From Sesamum alatum (Eukaryota > Streptophyta > Magnoliopsida > Lamiales > Pedaliaceae), in contig JACGWO010000012.1 of the NCBI GenBank assembly GCA_034509735.1, forward strand, positions 6,198,367 to 6,262,366: DNA of 64,000 nucleotides. Direction: 5' to 3'. Positions within the stretch are counted from its first letter, which is position 1. Each line of letters starts with the position of its first letter. Of the stretch, positions 10,961 to 22,895 are shown piece by piece. Under the pieces are notes generated by a model that did not search any database, was not told where the DNA came from, and worked only from the letters and a program-made list of their open reading frames with translations. Made by a program: the position numbers and the translations under genes.

Positions 10961-11240
10961 TCTATACTATTATAAAAAAGAAACCTCTTTTTTATGCACA
11001 AATAGCAATTAATGATACCGCCGCACCAATTTTTTGTAATGCCAAATATAATCTTCAATTGATAAAGATAACTATGTTATTGAACTTTTCAAATTTTATA
11101 TTAATTGATACATTAGTTTTTTCTTTCTTTCTTTTAATGTGATGTGTCAGTTTATATATTTTACTCTTATTTATAAAATATTTTAAAGCGTATAAATTAT
11201 TTATTATATGCACGCAGAAACGGTGTGCCACGACGACTAG
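10961..11240 (+). mobile_element. Short non-autonomous Helitron
   Basis: The 5' end is TCTATACTATTATAAAA and the 3' end is 'gtgtgccacgacgaCTAG' followed by T. It has no coding capacity. It is the uninterrupted relative of the copies at 5331, 8456 and 32721, and it provides the empty-site comparison for the insertion at 5598. The base before the 5' end is T rather than A, unless the element begins at an upstream TC inside the TCTA tract. Confidence 0.65.
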
Positions 11241-11332
11241 TAATATTCAGTGCAAGGAATAACATATCCACATGTATCAACACCAATTAGAAGAATAAAC
11301 AAACATCCAATAAATTAAACAACTCCCTATAT

Positions 11333-11406
11333 TCGTAGGACTCGAACCCACAACCTTTTAATTATGGGATCTCAACCTCACTACTCAGGCAAGAGATCAT
11401 CAAGTG
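11333..11406 (-). repeat. Possible tRNA-derived SINE fragment
   Basis: On the minus strand a B-box-like GGGTTCGAGTCC (11338-11349) follows an A-box-like stretch by about 40 bp ('ttgcctgagtagtgagg'). No cloverleaf or poly tail was found. Confidence 0.3.
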
Positions 11407-12675
11407 GATAATATCTCGATTTGAGTAGCGTTCATCTAAAATTTGAACGGCCAGAAATAGAATAGACTACTAAATTGAGACAGTTGGATAATGGCTTGAT
11501 TTTAGTTTTTAATTTGCGGAAATTTCGTGGCGTAATCATATGTATGATATGAGTCATATGACATCATTTTCGTAGCTTTTTTCCTCAGTCTATTTGGCCT
11601 TTATTATGGTGGGACAAACATGTGATGTGAGTGCATTCATGTAGTGGGAAAAACTAAAGTTATTGAATTAAATTATTTCATTATCAACTAAAGTTATTGA
11701 ATTAAATTATTTCATTATCAACTAAAGTTATTAAATTAAATTATTTTATAATCAACTTGAACAATACAATCCGGATTTTCAATAAAATATGATATCACAA
11801 AATAAATTATTGATAGTATAGCAAAAAAAAATTAATCATCCAAAATTTATAAATGATATGATATCAATATAATGATTGTCTCAAGATATTAAATCACATG
11901 ACGCTCCTGATTGACATTTTTGGAATGAGATGTGAAGCGTGTGATATAATAATACTCGTACATAAATGTCTTTTACCTTATAAAACAGCATATAGTAATA
12001 GTAATAGTATCGTTTAAGGTATAAGGTCATAATATTTCTAAGACATTTACTTCTTATTTGCTGCCCATAGAGGGGTGAGGGGCCTCGCGGGAGGTCGAGG
12101 GCGACGGCGACGGCGACGGCGAGTCCTTACACCCTTTTTATAAGAAGCGGCAGGTGTACTTGTGCTGGTCTTATTTATTTTTTTTTTTTTTTGTGGACGT
12201 CCATAAAGTTTCACGGGCCCTAATACTTTTCTTATAAAAAGCATAATTATATATATGTATATATGAAAAAATGTGTGTAAATTTTAATATATAAAATTTA
12301 TAAATTTGATAAATTAAAATAATGGTATTTTATAAACATTTTATTATTATTATTATTATATATAAGTAAAATATGTTTTTTTAAAAAAAGTAATAATTTA
12401 AAACCAAAAATATGCATGTATAAGTTTATAAATAAAATAATCTTATTATTATTCCATATTTTTAAAGTCAATGAAATATTAATTTTTAAAAATATATTTA
12501 TAATATTTTAAATTGAATTCGGGGGGCCATCCACTAGCTAGGTCCTAAGTCCAAAAAATTGATTGGCTGGTGGAATATTATGGAGTTTTGGCACACCCTC
12601 CCTGACCATTGTCATCCCTATCAATTATTGAGCTCATCCAAAATATGAAATAATTTTGGCTATATATATATATAA
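11407..12675. other. Intergenic spacer; duplicate partner of 33.05-36.55 kb
   Basis: The part 11400-11480 matches 33060-33130 ('gataatatctcgatttgagta' and 'cgttcatctaaaat'). The part 11580-12030 matches 36140-36540 (for example 'taatgattgtctc...ttaaatcac' and 'ttgacatttttgg...taataatactc'). A short direct triplication 'aactaaagttattgaattaaattatttcat' lies at 11655-11750. A GC-rich patch of GCGACG repeats occurs at 12080-12125. No gene was recognised. Confidence 0.55.
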
Positions 12676-13068
12676 GATAAATTACAACTACATTCACTGA
12701 GGTTTGACATAATTATTAATACTCCCTTGAGGTTTGTAACCGTATAACAAATAATCAATTTTCATCCATTTTATGGGTGAAACTGACCAAAATGCCCTTA
12801 TGCACTAAATTATTTTTTCATTAATTCTTAATTTTTTTTCCGACTACAATGCGCAAGGAGGGACTTCTTAAGTTTTTACACAGAGGAGCAATAACGCATT
12901 TTGCATTGACGGATTTTCTACAATTTTAATAAAAAATTCAAGGGCAAAATGATAATTTCAAGTATTTGGTTAAAAATTACAAAGCTAAGAGGAGTATTTA
13001 TAATTTTTCAAACAACGAATACGTATTTATAATTATACCGAACTTCCAAGGAGTGGCTGTAATTTACC
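12676..13068. mobile_element. MITE, GGGTAAATTACA family
   Basis: Begins GATAAATTACAACTAC and ends GGCTGTAATTTACC. The interior matches the copy at 44740-45161 (for example 'aggtttgacataattatta', 'aaaatgcccttatgca' and 'tacaatgcgcaaggaggga'). Flanks are (TA)n, so the target-site duplication cannot be judged. Confidence 0.65.
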
Positions 13069-15068
13069 ATATATATATATATATGCCCATACCTTAGAAA
13101 ACAAAAAAATAATAAAAAGTATAAATATGTGGACGTCGTGAAAGTGATGATTTAAAAAGAAAGGGGAAATTATACAAGGTTCTAGAGTCAGACAAATTTA
13201 GTTTAATGATTTTCGATCACATTGGGAAATTCTGAAATAAATAAATTATCGTAGCCAGGATATTTATTCTTTGCAGACTGCCACCAAACATGCATGCATC
13301 CTTTTTTTATTTTTTATTTTTTTAAGTAACATGCATGTATCCTGTTTTTATGAAGATTCGCATAAATTTGGATAGAAATAAGGAAATGATTGTAAAGAAT
13401 ATACAAAAGAAATGGTAAATTACAATAATTTCTCTCGAGATTTGACACAAAATACCTTTATTGTAATTTACTGGGTAAAGTTTATTTTAGTTCTCGACTT
13501 TTGAATTGAACTTCAAAATTGTTTTTGTCTTTTCAATTCACTTTAAATTAATTTGTAATAGTAATTTTTTGATATTACCCTTATAATTTTTTTTCTTTTT
13601 TTATTTGACGTAAAATTAATCATTTATTCTCTTACTTGTGATTTGGCCCTCGCATGTAAATTTTAAAAAGTATAATCATTTTCAATTGAAAATATTTACA
13701 GTTGGACAATTATTTAAACTGATAAATAGGCACGCTCAAATGTGTGCATAATTCATTTAGATTTTAAAAAAATTATTATTATTTAAAAAATATATATTAA
13801 TTAAATAGTAGAATAGTAAAAAAGCATAAAAAGAAAAAGAGTTATGGAAAATTAATGAGAAGATTAGAAAAGAAAAGGAGATATGGAAGTTGAGAATAGA
13901 GAAAATAGGAAGTCAAGAAGAAGACTTCATTAAATTTGAAAATTTTAAAAAGTTCATTAAATTCACAATAATTATGTTGGTACGTCCTTGATCAAGTTAT
14001 TATCTATTTATACTTTTATCAAGTGAGATTGTGATAGCACTCTTTTGGTGTCTCACTTAATTTTAATCTGCCAATTATTTTAAAATTTTAAATTACTTAA
14101 TTATTTTTAACTCCTCCATTTATCATGATTTTCCATAACTACCATTTGATAGTTATTTTTTTTTATTTCTCCAACATTATTTATTGTCTTTATTTGTCAA
14201 TATTTTTCTATAAATTAAAATAGTTCTATTAATTTATTATCTGAATATATATTTGAAGTGCTTTTTACTCTACAAACATTAATAATTCAATTTATACAAT
14301 ATTTTAAATATTATGCGCATACATGGGATATCCCACACCTACTAGTCTAAATAATTGCCCTAAGATTCCAATTAAAACAGTTATATATTTTTCAAATTTA
14401 TAAGCAACAGACCAAGCTACACTTTGAAAATAAAAAGTGAGGAACTAAAATGATTTTCTAAAAAATTTAGAAGGATAATATGAAAAAATCACTCATTAAC
14501 AAAATTAATTTAAAATGAATTAAGAAAACAAAAAATTATTTTAAAATTGAATTCAAATATCAGGGACTAAAATGAATTTTAATTTACTTTACTCTAAATG
14601 GAACCAAATATTGGCTAGTCATAACTCGATAATAAGAAGACAAAGTGATAAATATTAAGATTTGTGTCTCCAAATTCTCATATTTTTCCTTTCATGTGGG
14701 CATTTTTGTTTAAATAAAATATGTTGGGTAAGAGAACTGTAAAATATTAAAAAATAAATAAAAATTGAATGATTGAGTTAAGGGTACGCACATCTTCATC
14801 TTGCTAGAGTTGAAGTACTACTTAATTAAATTTAAATAAATAATACGTTGATTTGGAGCCTCATCCATTGAAATTTAATACAATTGGTGGGGGAAGTGGA
14901 TGTAGAGTAAGGTAAGGGACTCCTCCTCATTTGACTTTTTTGTTCACCTATTTTTGCGATAATGAATGAGTTTAAGCAATTGAATTAATTTAATGGGCTT
15001 GACAGTATCGTCAATGTAAATTTGTATTCACATAAACTGTGAATTGTTAGATTACATTATTATTATTA

Positions 15069-15126
<58 letters not shown>

Positions 15127-15433
15127 TATTAATCCAATAATTCACTATTGATGTGTGTATATATTCATATGGGTGGTACTGAATTCCTCCATTTTAATTT
15201 CATAGCCAAGGAAAAGTGGGGATGAAGTAATACTACCTTACTCTTGATTTTTCGATCCCCTTAACCTTTAAGACATGTTTACTTTACATGACTGTCAAAT
15301 ATTAGACTAATAATATAGACTAATTCAATATTTATTTCATTATGTCGAAGGCTGTTATTATAAAAAAGGCCTGCAACTATTCACACTATTCTTATGTTTA
15401 TCCCCTCTTGCACAATAAAATAAATAAATAAAT
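13069..15433. other. AT-rich spacer with (TTA)n tract
   Basis: No gene was seen. Bases 15056-15126 are a long (TTA)n microsatellite. The part from about 14690 to 15433 belongs to the duplicated block. 'atgttgggtaagagaactg' and 'tgagttaagggt.cgcac' recur at 38083-38150, after which element A interrupts block 1. Confidence 0.5.
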
Positions 15434-15793
15434 TGATGGTGTAGGATTCGGGAGGTAATTAGTCTACGCACGGTAACTCGAAATGACGTCGCGAGGCACA
15501 CGAAGTTCTTCCAAAAGTAGAAAAATAAGTTTCTATAAAATGAACATAATGATTTTACAAAGGATCTCACCCCCTATTTATAGTAAGTGACAAGGGGTGA
15601 AAATACAATATTGCCCTTCAACTGCCTCCCATCCGACGGCCGAGATTTAATCAGTGAGGGTGCCTTGGTAATTTGGCATCACCCCACTACTTCTATAACT
15701 TCCCCTAATAACCGCTATGGCACAATCGTGAATTTGTTTACAACTCGAGGTTATTTTGGTAATTTCTCCTATCCTGATTTCCTAGCACTATCA
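15434..15793 (-). repeat. 3' LTR of retrotransposon A
   Basis: 360 bp, read on the minus strand TGATAGTG...CACCATCA. It pairs with the LTR at 24495-24854. Confidence 0.93.
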
Positions 15794-15806
15794 GTAGCCC
15801 CCCACC
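15794..15806 (-). promoter_or_regulatory. Polypurine tract of retrotransposon A
   Basis: On the minus strand GGTGGGGGGCTAC lies immediately before the TGATAG start of the 3' LTR. This is the expected plus-strand priming site. Confidence 0.75.
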
Positions 15807-15996
15807 TTCCAAATATTTTTGGAAAATTTGGAAGTTTTAACGGGTAATTTAATTCTGACTCTGCTTCTTCTTTTTGACAATAGTCCTTTTTGGCTCAAAG
15901 TCTTTTCCTTTTGGGACTCTTCTCAGCACGAGTCCTTCTTCTGCTGGGGTCGTCTTCTTTTTTCTATTCCTTCCTTTGCCAGGATTTTCTGCTTTC

Positions 15997-16004
15997 TATA
16001 TAAA
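15997..16004 (+). promoter_or_regulatory. TATA box of the antisense gene in retrotransposon A
   Basis: TATATAAA lies 70 bp before an ATG at 16074, in the 430-bp stretch between the LTR and the antisense coding region. Position and spacing suit a plant core promoter; activity is inferred. Confidence 0.5.
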
Positions 16005-16073
16005 CTTGTTGAAGCACTTCAAATTCTTCATCTGGTTTCATCTTCCCTTTTTATCTCTCCCATCTTCAAGAAA

Positions 16074-18141
16074 ATGTCAAAGCGCATCGGCTCGGGTATT
16101 TAGCTTTTCGTCTCTTTTCCTGCAATATTTTCTTGTTTCCGTCTCCAAAAACACATCCATCCTTTGTTAGAATACCAACAGGAAAAAAAAACTTTGTTAT
16201 TCCGAAAAAAAGCCTCTAGGATATGTTGAGCATTCAACGGGGCGCCGGAAGCACGTGGGGGAGCACGTGGACGCCGGGTCGGGGTACGCCCCGACACGGC
16301 GCTAGTCGAGGCACTCCGCCTCGACCAGATCCTAGCCGAGGCGATGCGCCTCGGCCAGATCCTAGCCAATGGGCGTCTCTCTTGTCTCCTTCCGCTCCTC
16401 TCGTTCGTCCGGATATCGTGGATTTCGATCATGAGTTGATTGAAGCGATCCGGAATCTCCCTACGTGTCCTTCGCTTTCACCAAGTCCTTCCTTCGAGTT
16501 GAGCTCAAAAGAAACTCCTCCACTTTTATCTCCCCTTGCAACTGACCTAGTTGATTCCGGTCTAGACGGAACCGAGTCCTCTTCAGCCCCCCACTTCAAG
16601 TCCCGTTTCCGCATTATGGACGTTGAGAACTGCCATAGTCATATGAGTCCTGAAGAGTTCCGTCTTCTTGAGACTAAAGTTAACACCTCTTCCGAGTTCA
16701 CCCTTCTACTGCCTAGTGTTGACGATAGGATCAAGCTCCCACCATCGGGATTCTTCACGGCTTACCTATCTTTTTTCGCTTCCGGTCTTACACTTCCTCC
16801 ACATCCTCTACTTCTTAAGATCATCACCTGCAGTACCTTGAGCATTAACCAATTCACCCCCAACTCCCTCGTATGCTTTAGGGGGTTCCTCCAGTGCTTT
16901 GAGGAACTTGATTTGTCCCCCTCCCTTGAGGCCTTCTACTCCTTATTCACAGTCAGAAAGGTTCCTAACGACTTCTACTTCTACTTCTACCCCCGGCGAG
17001 GGGGGGTTGCAAAATTCTTGAGGGTGGTGTTTCTTCGAAAGGTCCCTGGAAATAAAAATTCTTATACGTAAAGGACCTATCCTGGGGGTTGGCGGCTCTT
17101 TGGGGGAGTCGCCCTTTGTGCCCGACCCCGTCCCTGATCTTTGTCTGTCCTTCATTAGGGTTGGGCTGTTCGATCAACTTTTTGATGCCAAAACTTTAGG
17201 GCCTGTTGGTACCTGATTCTATCTTTTATGCATTCTACTTACTTTCAAAAATTTTGATACTATCTCATTCCCTCCTTGTTGATTTCTTGCAGAAAAGAAA
17301 ATTTCTCTCCATGACGTCCATCGCTTCCGCGAAAGGGAAAATGCTTCAAGGCCCCGCAACCCTCCTCTGCCCTCCTCGAGGAGGGGGGAAAGCAGTCGTC
17401 GGCGCTCTCTTCCTGCTCGGGCTAAGGATCCTCCTGGCAACTCAACTTGCCATGAAGGGAGCTCCTCCACCCCTCCTGAAGGCAGTGCCTCCAAACGCCC
17501 TCGGGAAGGTAAAGTTGACCCCCCACGCCATGGAGCAGGAAAAGGCCTATTTACTTATGGGACAAACAGGCAAGGGAACATCTCTTCTTTTTGGGATGCT
17601 GTTGACATTGACCTTGCCCACAAAAAATCAAGGGACCTAGTGAGCCCTTACGACGTGACGCACCTTGATGCGGCTAAGCCACTATGAGAAGGAGATTCAG
17701 CGACTGAAGGACGCTCTTGAGGATGCGAGGAAAGACTTGGGGCATTTTCAAGGAGAGCTTAAGGTTGCTTCTGCTGAGCAAATTAAGTGGAAGGATAGCT
17801 TTAACCGGGAGATTGCTTCGGGGAAGACCTTCCTTAAATCAGACGCGGGCAAAGCCTATTTGGAGTGTATGGGGGATGACTTCAAGGAGAAATATATGGG
17901 TTCTGAAGAGTTCCACCAAGCTATCCTTGGCAAGGCGAGCAAGGTATATGACCAAGTAATTAGGCAATGTTGCTCCACGTTGAGGAACAGTGGTCGCTAT
18001 GGTGATGGAGACTTCATGTTTCTCGATCCCAAGGTTCCTGATGAGGATGGAGATGAAGATGGGGAAGGCGAGGTTGTCAATGATGTGCTTGATGACACTC
18101 CTGCTGACGGAATCCCCACCTCCGCCATAGAGAAGAATTAG
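16074..18141 (+). pseudogene. Antisense gene of retrotransposon A (Transposase_28-like), broken
   Basis: The gene runs opposite to gag-pol. A candidate first exon (16074-16095, MSKRIGS) ends at a GGTATT donor. The next exon has Arg/Pro/Gly-rich repeats, then 'PDIVDFDHELIEAIRN' (about 16410) and a conserved block with GFFTAYLSFFASG, PPHPLL and INQFTPNS (about 16749-16871). This resembles the plant Transposase_28 ('putative gypsy type transposon') family. A further intron (about 17210-17290, donor GTACCT, acceptor TTGCAG) precedes KKISLHDVHRFR. A final segment, 17665-18141, is coiled-coil-like and acidic at its end (DEDGDEDGEGE). Compared with element B, a segment of about 170 bp that includes an exon end and an intron is deleted at about 17660-17680, and the frame is shifted. 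No function is established for these proteins. Confidence 0.65.
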
Positions 18142-18429
18142 ATCTAGACTTAAGATTATTTATTACTATTATTTTATTATTCGAATTTCCTTTTTGGTAG
18201 GTTCAAAAAATGTTTTAGGACTACTTATCTTGTTATGTCGTATTTGAATTCTTGGGATGCTTTTCTCCCTCTCCAACTATTAGTTTTAAAAATAATAAAG
18301 AAGAATTTACTTCTTCATGGTTCTCTTATAAACTCTATGTTTCACAGTATTTATGTTTATTGATTTCGATATGAGGGGATCCCCTCAGGAGAACTCCTCA
18401 TTATGTTGTTCTTTTGTTCAACATCGTTA

Positions 18430-18805
18430 ATTAAAATGTGAAGGGCGGCAATCCCCCTCTTCCAAGCACAGTCTGTGAATATGAGGGGTCATCCCCCCCT
18501 TTCAAGTGAGAATTAAAATGTGAGGGGCAATCCCCCTCTTCTAAGAAAAGTATGTGAATATGAGGGGTCACCCCCCCTTTCAAGTGAGAATTAAAATGTG
18601 AGGGGCAATCCCCCTTTTTCGAGAAATGTTTCAAAATATGAGGGGCAATCCCCCTCTTTCAAGGAAAGTTGTAAATATGAGGGGCAATCCCCCTCTATCC
18701 TAGAGAATGACTGGAGGGGCAATCCCCCTCTTCACAATAAGCACAAATGTGAATAACAAAACATACTAACATAAATAGGAAGGGCCATCCCCCTCCTTAG
18801 ACAGC
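18430..18805. repeat. Tandem repeat with GGGG-CAAT-CCCC cores in retrotransposon A
   Basis: About nine units of roughly 40 bp, each with a core such as 'gaggggcaatccccctctt' or 'gaggggtcatccccccc', joined by 'caagtgagaattaaaatgt' or similar spacers. Each core can pair GGGG with CCCC across a 4-nt loop. The array lies between the end of pol and the end of the antisense gene. Confidence 0.85.
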
Positions 18806-18927
18806 AATAGGCGGTATTTAAATGACAAATTCCTTGTTGAAAAACAAAATAACGATATTTTATTATCATAATTGAAGGTTACAGAGGTGCTGAAAACAAA
18901 ATATATACAACTTTTCAAACGAAAATT

Positions 18928-21900
18928 CTAAGCGAAATATTTTTTTAAATTGACCACGTTCCATGTGCGCAGCACTTCCTTTCCATCCAGCCTCTGCAAG
19001 CGGTAAGTTCCTTTTCCCACTATTTCAATCACTTGATATGGCCCAATCCATTTGGCGTCGAGCTTCCCGATATTTCCCATCGCATCAGCCCTTCGCAATA
19101 CGAGGTCGCCTACTTGAAAACCCCGATGTCGGACTCTATCATTATAAGCTCTTGCCATCAATATTTTGTACGCTTCTGTCCTGACGTTCGCGTTGCTCCT
19201 TAGTTCTTCTAGAATGTCCAGGTCGACTCGTCTTTCACTATCATTGCTAGTCAGCTCGTAGCGCTTCACCCTGAATGTCTCCTCTCCAATCTCCACCGGG
19301 ATGACAGCCTCAGTCCCGTAAACCAGACTAAACGGGATTTTTCCTGTGCCTCATTGTGGGGTGGTCCGATATGCCCATAAGACTCCCGGAAGCTCTTCTA
19401 CCCAATTACCTTTGGCGTCTTCCAGCCTCGTCTTCAAATTCTGGAAGATTATAATACTGCTTTATCTTCAGCTCTTGACACCACTGACGGAATTTGGTCC
19501 CCTGGAACTGCGTACCATTATCCATCAGAATAGCTCTGAAAATGCCGAAGCGACATATGATGTTATTCCACACGAACTTTATGACTTCTTTCTCCGTGAT
19601 TCTGCTTAATGCCTCTGCCTCCACCCACTTCAAGAAATAGTCCACTGCAACGAGCAAGTACTATCGTTGGCCTGTTTCTCGGGGGAGTTTCCCCACTATA
19701 TCCATCCCCCACTGATCAAATGGGCAAGGGCTTTGCAATGGCTGCATATCTGCTGTTGGAACGCGAGTGACATTAGCATGTTCTTGGCACTTTCGACATT
19801 TCTTCACTAAGTCTCCGGCGTCTGCCTGCATGGTTGGCCAAAAGTATCCTTGTCGCAAAGCCTTGCGCGCCAAAGCTCTCCCTCCGGAGTGGTTGCCACA
19901 ACTCCCTTCATGAATTTCTCTCAGGATATATTCCACATTGTCTTTGCTTATGCACTTGAGATATGGCTGCGAAAATCCTCTCTTGTATAATTCCCTGTCT
20001 ATCAAGGTGAACTTGGCTGGCCTTGTGCGAATTGCCCTTGCTTTCTTAGGATCTTGGGGCACTACTCCAGATTTCAGATACGCTTCTAGCTCCTCCATCC
20101 ATCCTGATGAAGTTTCTTTCACCGTCAAGACTTCATTCCCGTCCATGTTCACATTAGGATACTCTTGGTTCAACAAGGTCATCCTCCTGCTTTTCAGGGG
20201 AGCCAATGAGCTGGCCAGCTTAGCAAGTTGATCTGCCTCCTCATTCTCCGCCCGCGGGATTTGCTCTAAAGTGAACGCGTCGAACTTTTTCCTCACTGTT
20301 TGAATTCTTGCCAGGTACTTGGCCATTTGCTCTCCTTTGGCCTCAAAGTCCCCGTTCACTTGCCTGACCACCAGCTGTGAATCACTATACACCCTTACGC
20401 ACTTTTCCCCGGTCGCAAAAAGTCTAACTTCCCCCTGCAATGAGGGCTTCGTACTCCGCTTCGTTATTCGAGGCAACAAAACCAAGCCGGATGGCATAAC
20501 GCAGCATGTCCCCATGTGGGCTCTCCATTAATATTCTCGCACCGCTACCTTGAGATGTGGATGAGCCGTCTACGAACATCCTCCAAGACTTCTCTTTTTG
20601 CGTGCCCTTTTCTTCGGTCAACTTGGAAATAAAGTCTGCCAACGTCTGCGCTTTGATTGCAGGCCTAGGTTGGTATTCGATTCCATGTTCGTTTAGGTCC
20701 ACTGACCACTTTACCGTCCTCCCAGATGTGTTGGGATTTGCTAGCACCCTCTTCAAGGGTTGGTTCGTCAATACTACCACGGGGTGCGATTGAAAGTAGG
20801 GACGCAGCTTCCTTACTGATGTTAGCAAGGCCAAGGCCACCTTCTCTATGTAGGCATATCTTTCCTCCGGTCCCTGCAGGGCCTTGCTCGCATAGTATAC
20901 TGGTCGGTGCTCGCGCCCTTCTTTTCTCACGAGAACCGAACTTATTGCCCCTTCTGAAATGGATAGATATACGAAAAGGGTATCCCCGGGCTCCGGCTTT
21001 GTCAACAGAGGTGGTGAGGTAAGATACCTTTTCAAGTCCTCAAAAGCAGCCTGACACTGCTCCGTCCAAGAAAAACCTTCCACCTCTCTCAATACCTTGA
21101 AGAATGGAAGTCTCGTTCTGAAGACTTCGAGATGAAACGATTAAGTGCCGCCATCCGTCCCGTCAATTTTTGGACTTCTTTTATCGTCTGGGGAGGTTGC
21201 ATTTTCATGATAGCCTCAATTTTTTCCGGATTCACCTCTATCCCTATCTGAGAGACCATGAACCCTAGGAACTTCCCCCACAAACTTCGAAAGTGCATTT
21301 CGCGGGATTCAACTTCATCCCATATTTCTTCAAAGTGCAAAAGCATTCCGCGAGGTCTTTCACATGGTCTTCCCTCCTACGACTCTTGACCAACATATCA
21401 TCTATATATACTTTCATGTTCCTTCCTATCTGCTCAAGGAACATGCCATTTACCAACCTATGATATGTGGCGCCAGCGTTCTTCAAACCGAACGGCATAA
21501 CTCTGTAGCAATATGTCCCTTGCTCAGTAATGAAACTTGTCTTTTCCTGATCCTCATGTGCTAACCAAATCTGGTTATACCCTTGAAATGAGTCTAGAAA
21601 GCTCATTAACTCACAGCTTGAAGTTGAGTCAATAAGTGCGTCGATCCTGGGTAAGGGGTATGAATCTTTGGGACTGGGTCGATTTAGGTCAGTGAAATCA
21701 ATACACACCCTCCACTTTCCATTGCTTTTCGGAACTGGGACCACATTGGCCAACCACTCGGGGTAATATACAGGTCGGATATAATCGACTTGAAGCAGCT
21801 TCTCGACTTCCTCACCAATTATCTTGTTCCTCTCCACCCTGAACGCCATCCTTTTCTGCTTTACTGGTTTTGTCTTCGAGTCTATGATAAGTTTATGGAC

Positions 21901-22745
21901 CATGACCTCGGGGTCTATCCCTTTCATATCTGACAACTCCCATGCAAATGCCTCAACAGATTCTTGCAAAAAATCAATGATGACGCGCTCTAACTGCGCG
22001 CTTAGCAATGACCCAACCTTCAACGCCTTCTTGGGATCTCCTAGGAGCTCCACCATTTTGGTCTCCTCGAAGGCCTCCATTCTTTCCTCCTCAACTTTTC
22101 TCTTTTTGGCTTCTTTCCGGGCCTCCTCTCTTTGCCTCTCTCAGGAACTTCCTTTGTCAGGCTCACCAAGGTGCCTCTCAGGGGACTCCCTTGCTGTCAC
22201 CAAACTTCCACTGCCCTCGACTTTCCCCTCAAGGGCCTCCATTGGCTTCTTCAATATACTTGCATAACATTCTCTTGCTTGCTTCCTGTCCCCTATCACT
22301 TCTCCTTCGCCTTCAGGTGTTGGGAATTTTACCTTCATGAGGTAGGTAGATATCACAGCCTGGAAGAGATTCAAACTCGGTCTCCTAAGGATCGCGTTGT
22401 AAGTAGAAGGTGCATCTACCACCAGAAATTTGACAAACTTTGTCACTCGCCTGGGGTATGTCTCTATGGATATAGGCAGCGTGACCTCCCCTAATGGCGC
22501 AACTACATCTCCACTGAAACTGGTCAAAGGGGTATTGACGGACGTGAGTTGTACATTATCGATCCTCATCTGAGAGAAAGCTTTGTGAAAAAGGATATTT
22601 GTTGAACTCCTACTATCTATTAAGATCTTCCTTACCCAGAAGTTGGATACTGAGGCTGCCACGACTATTACATCATTGCAGGAGGGAAGACTCCCCTCCA
22701 AGTCTTTGTCATTAAAAACTATCTCTCCCGTGGGGTGTGCTTAGG
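18928..22745 (-). pseudogene. pol of retrotransposon A (PR-RT-RH-aRH-IN), broken
   Basis: Order on the minus strand: protease (about 22700-22500; the active site reads DSRS instead of DSGS); RT (22080-21265, with VCIDFTDLNRPSPKD and YIDDML); Ty3-type RNase H (about 21000-20760, FVYLSISEGA); second RNase H (about 20600-20210, FVDGSSTSQGSG, SNNEAEYEAL and DSQLVV); and integrase (about 20000-19300, with HEGSCGNHSGG, CRKCQ, MDIVGKL and MDNGTQFQ). A deletion of about 55 bp near 19445 removes the TPQSNGQ-E stretch with the third catalytic acid. The end is NLKKYFA. Frame changes occur near 21270, 21090, 20450, 19660 and 19410-19300. The copy cannot supply active enzymes. Confidence 0.88.
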
Positions 22746-22895
22746 TATCTCCTTGACCTCACTGTAGGCAACCTGGTTGGCAACGTACCCCGCTGCTCTC
22801 ATAGCAGCTTTCCTGGCTCGCCCCGAGTCCCCGCCCGCTGGTCCTCCTGAAATGACTCCAATCACTCCAGCGGTCGGAAAGTTATTTTTTCTCTC

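Noticed and set aside
12047..12244. Minus-strand open frame of 65 codons rich in Arg and Lys
   Set aside because: It is produced by GCGACG repeats and a poly-A/T run; no domain, no splice context.
18430..18805. Regular repeats considered as a CRISPR array
   Set aside because: Units are variable, spacers are repeated rather than unique, and the locus is inside a plant retrotransposon.
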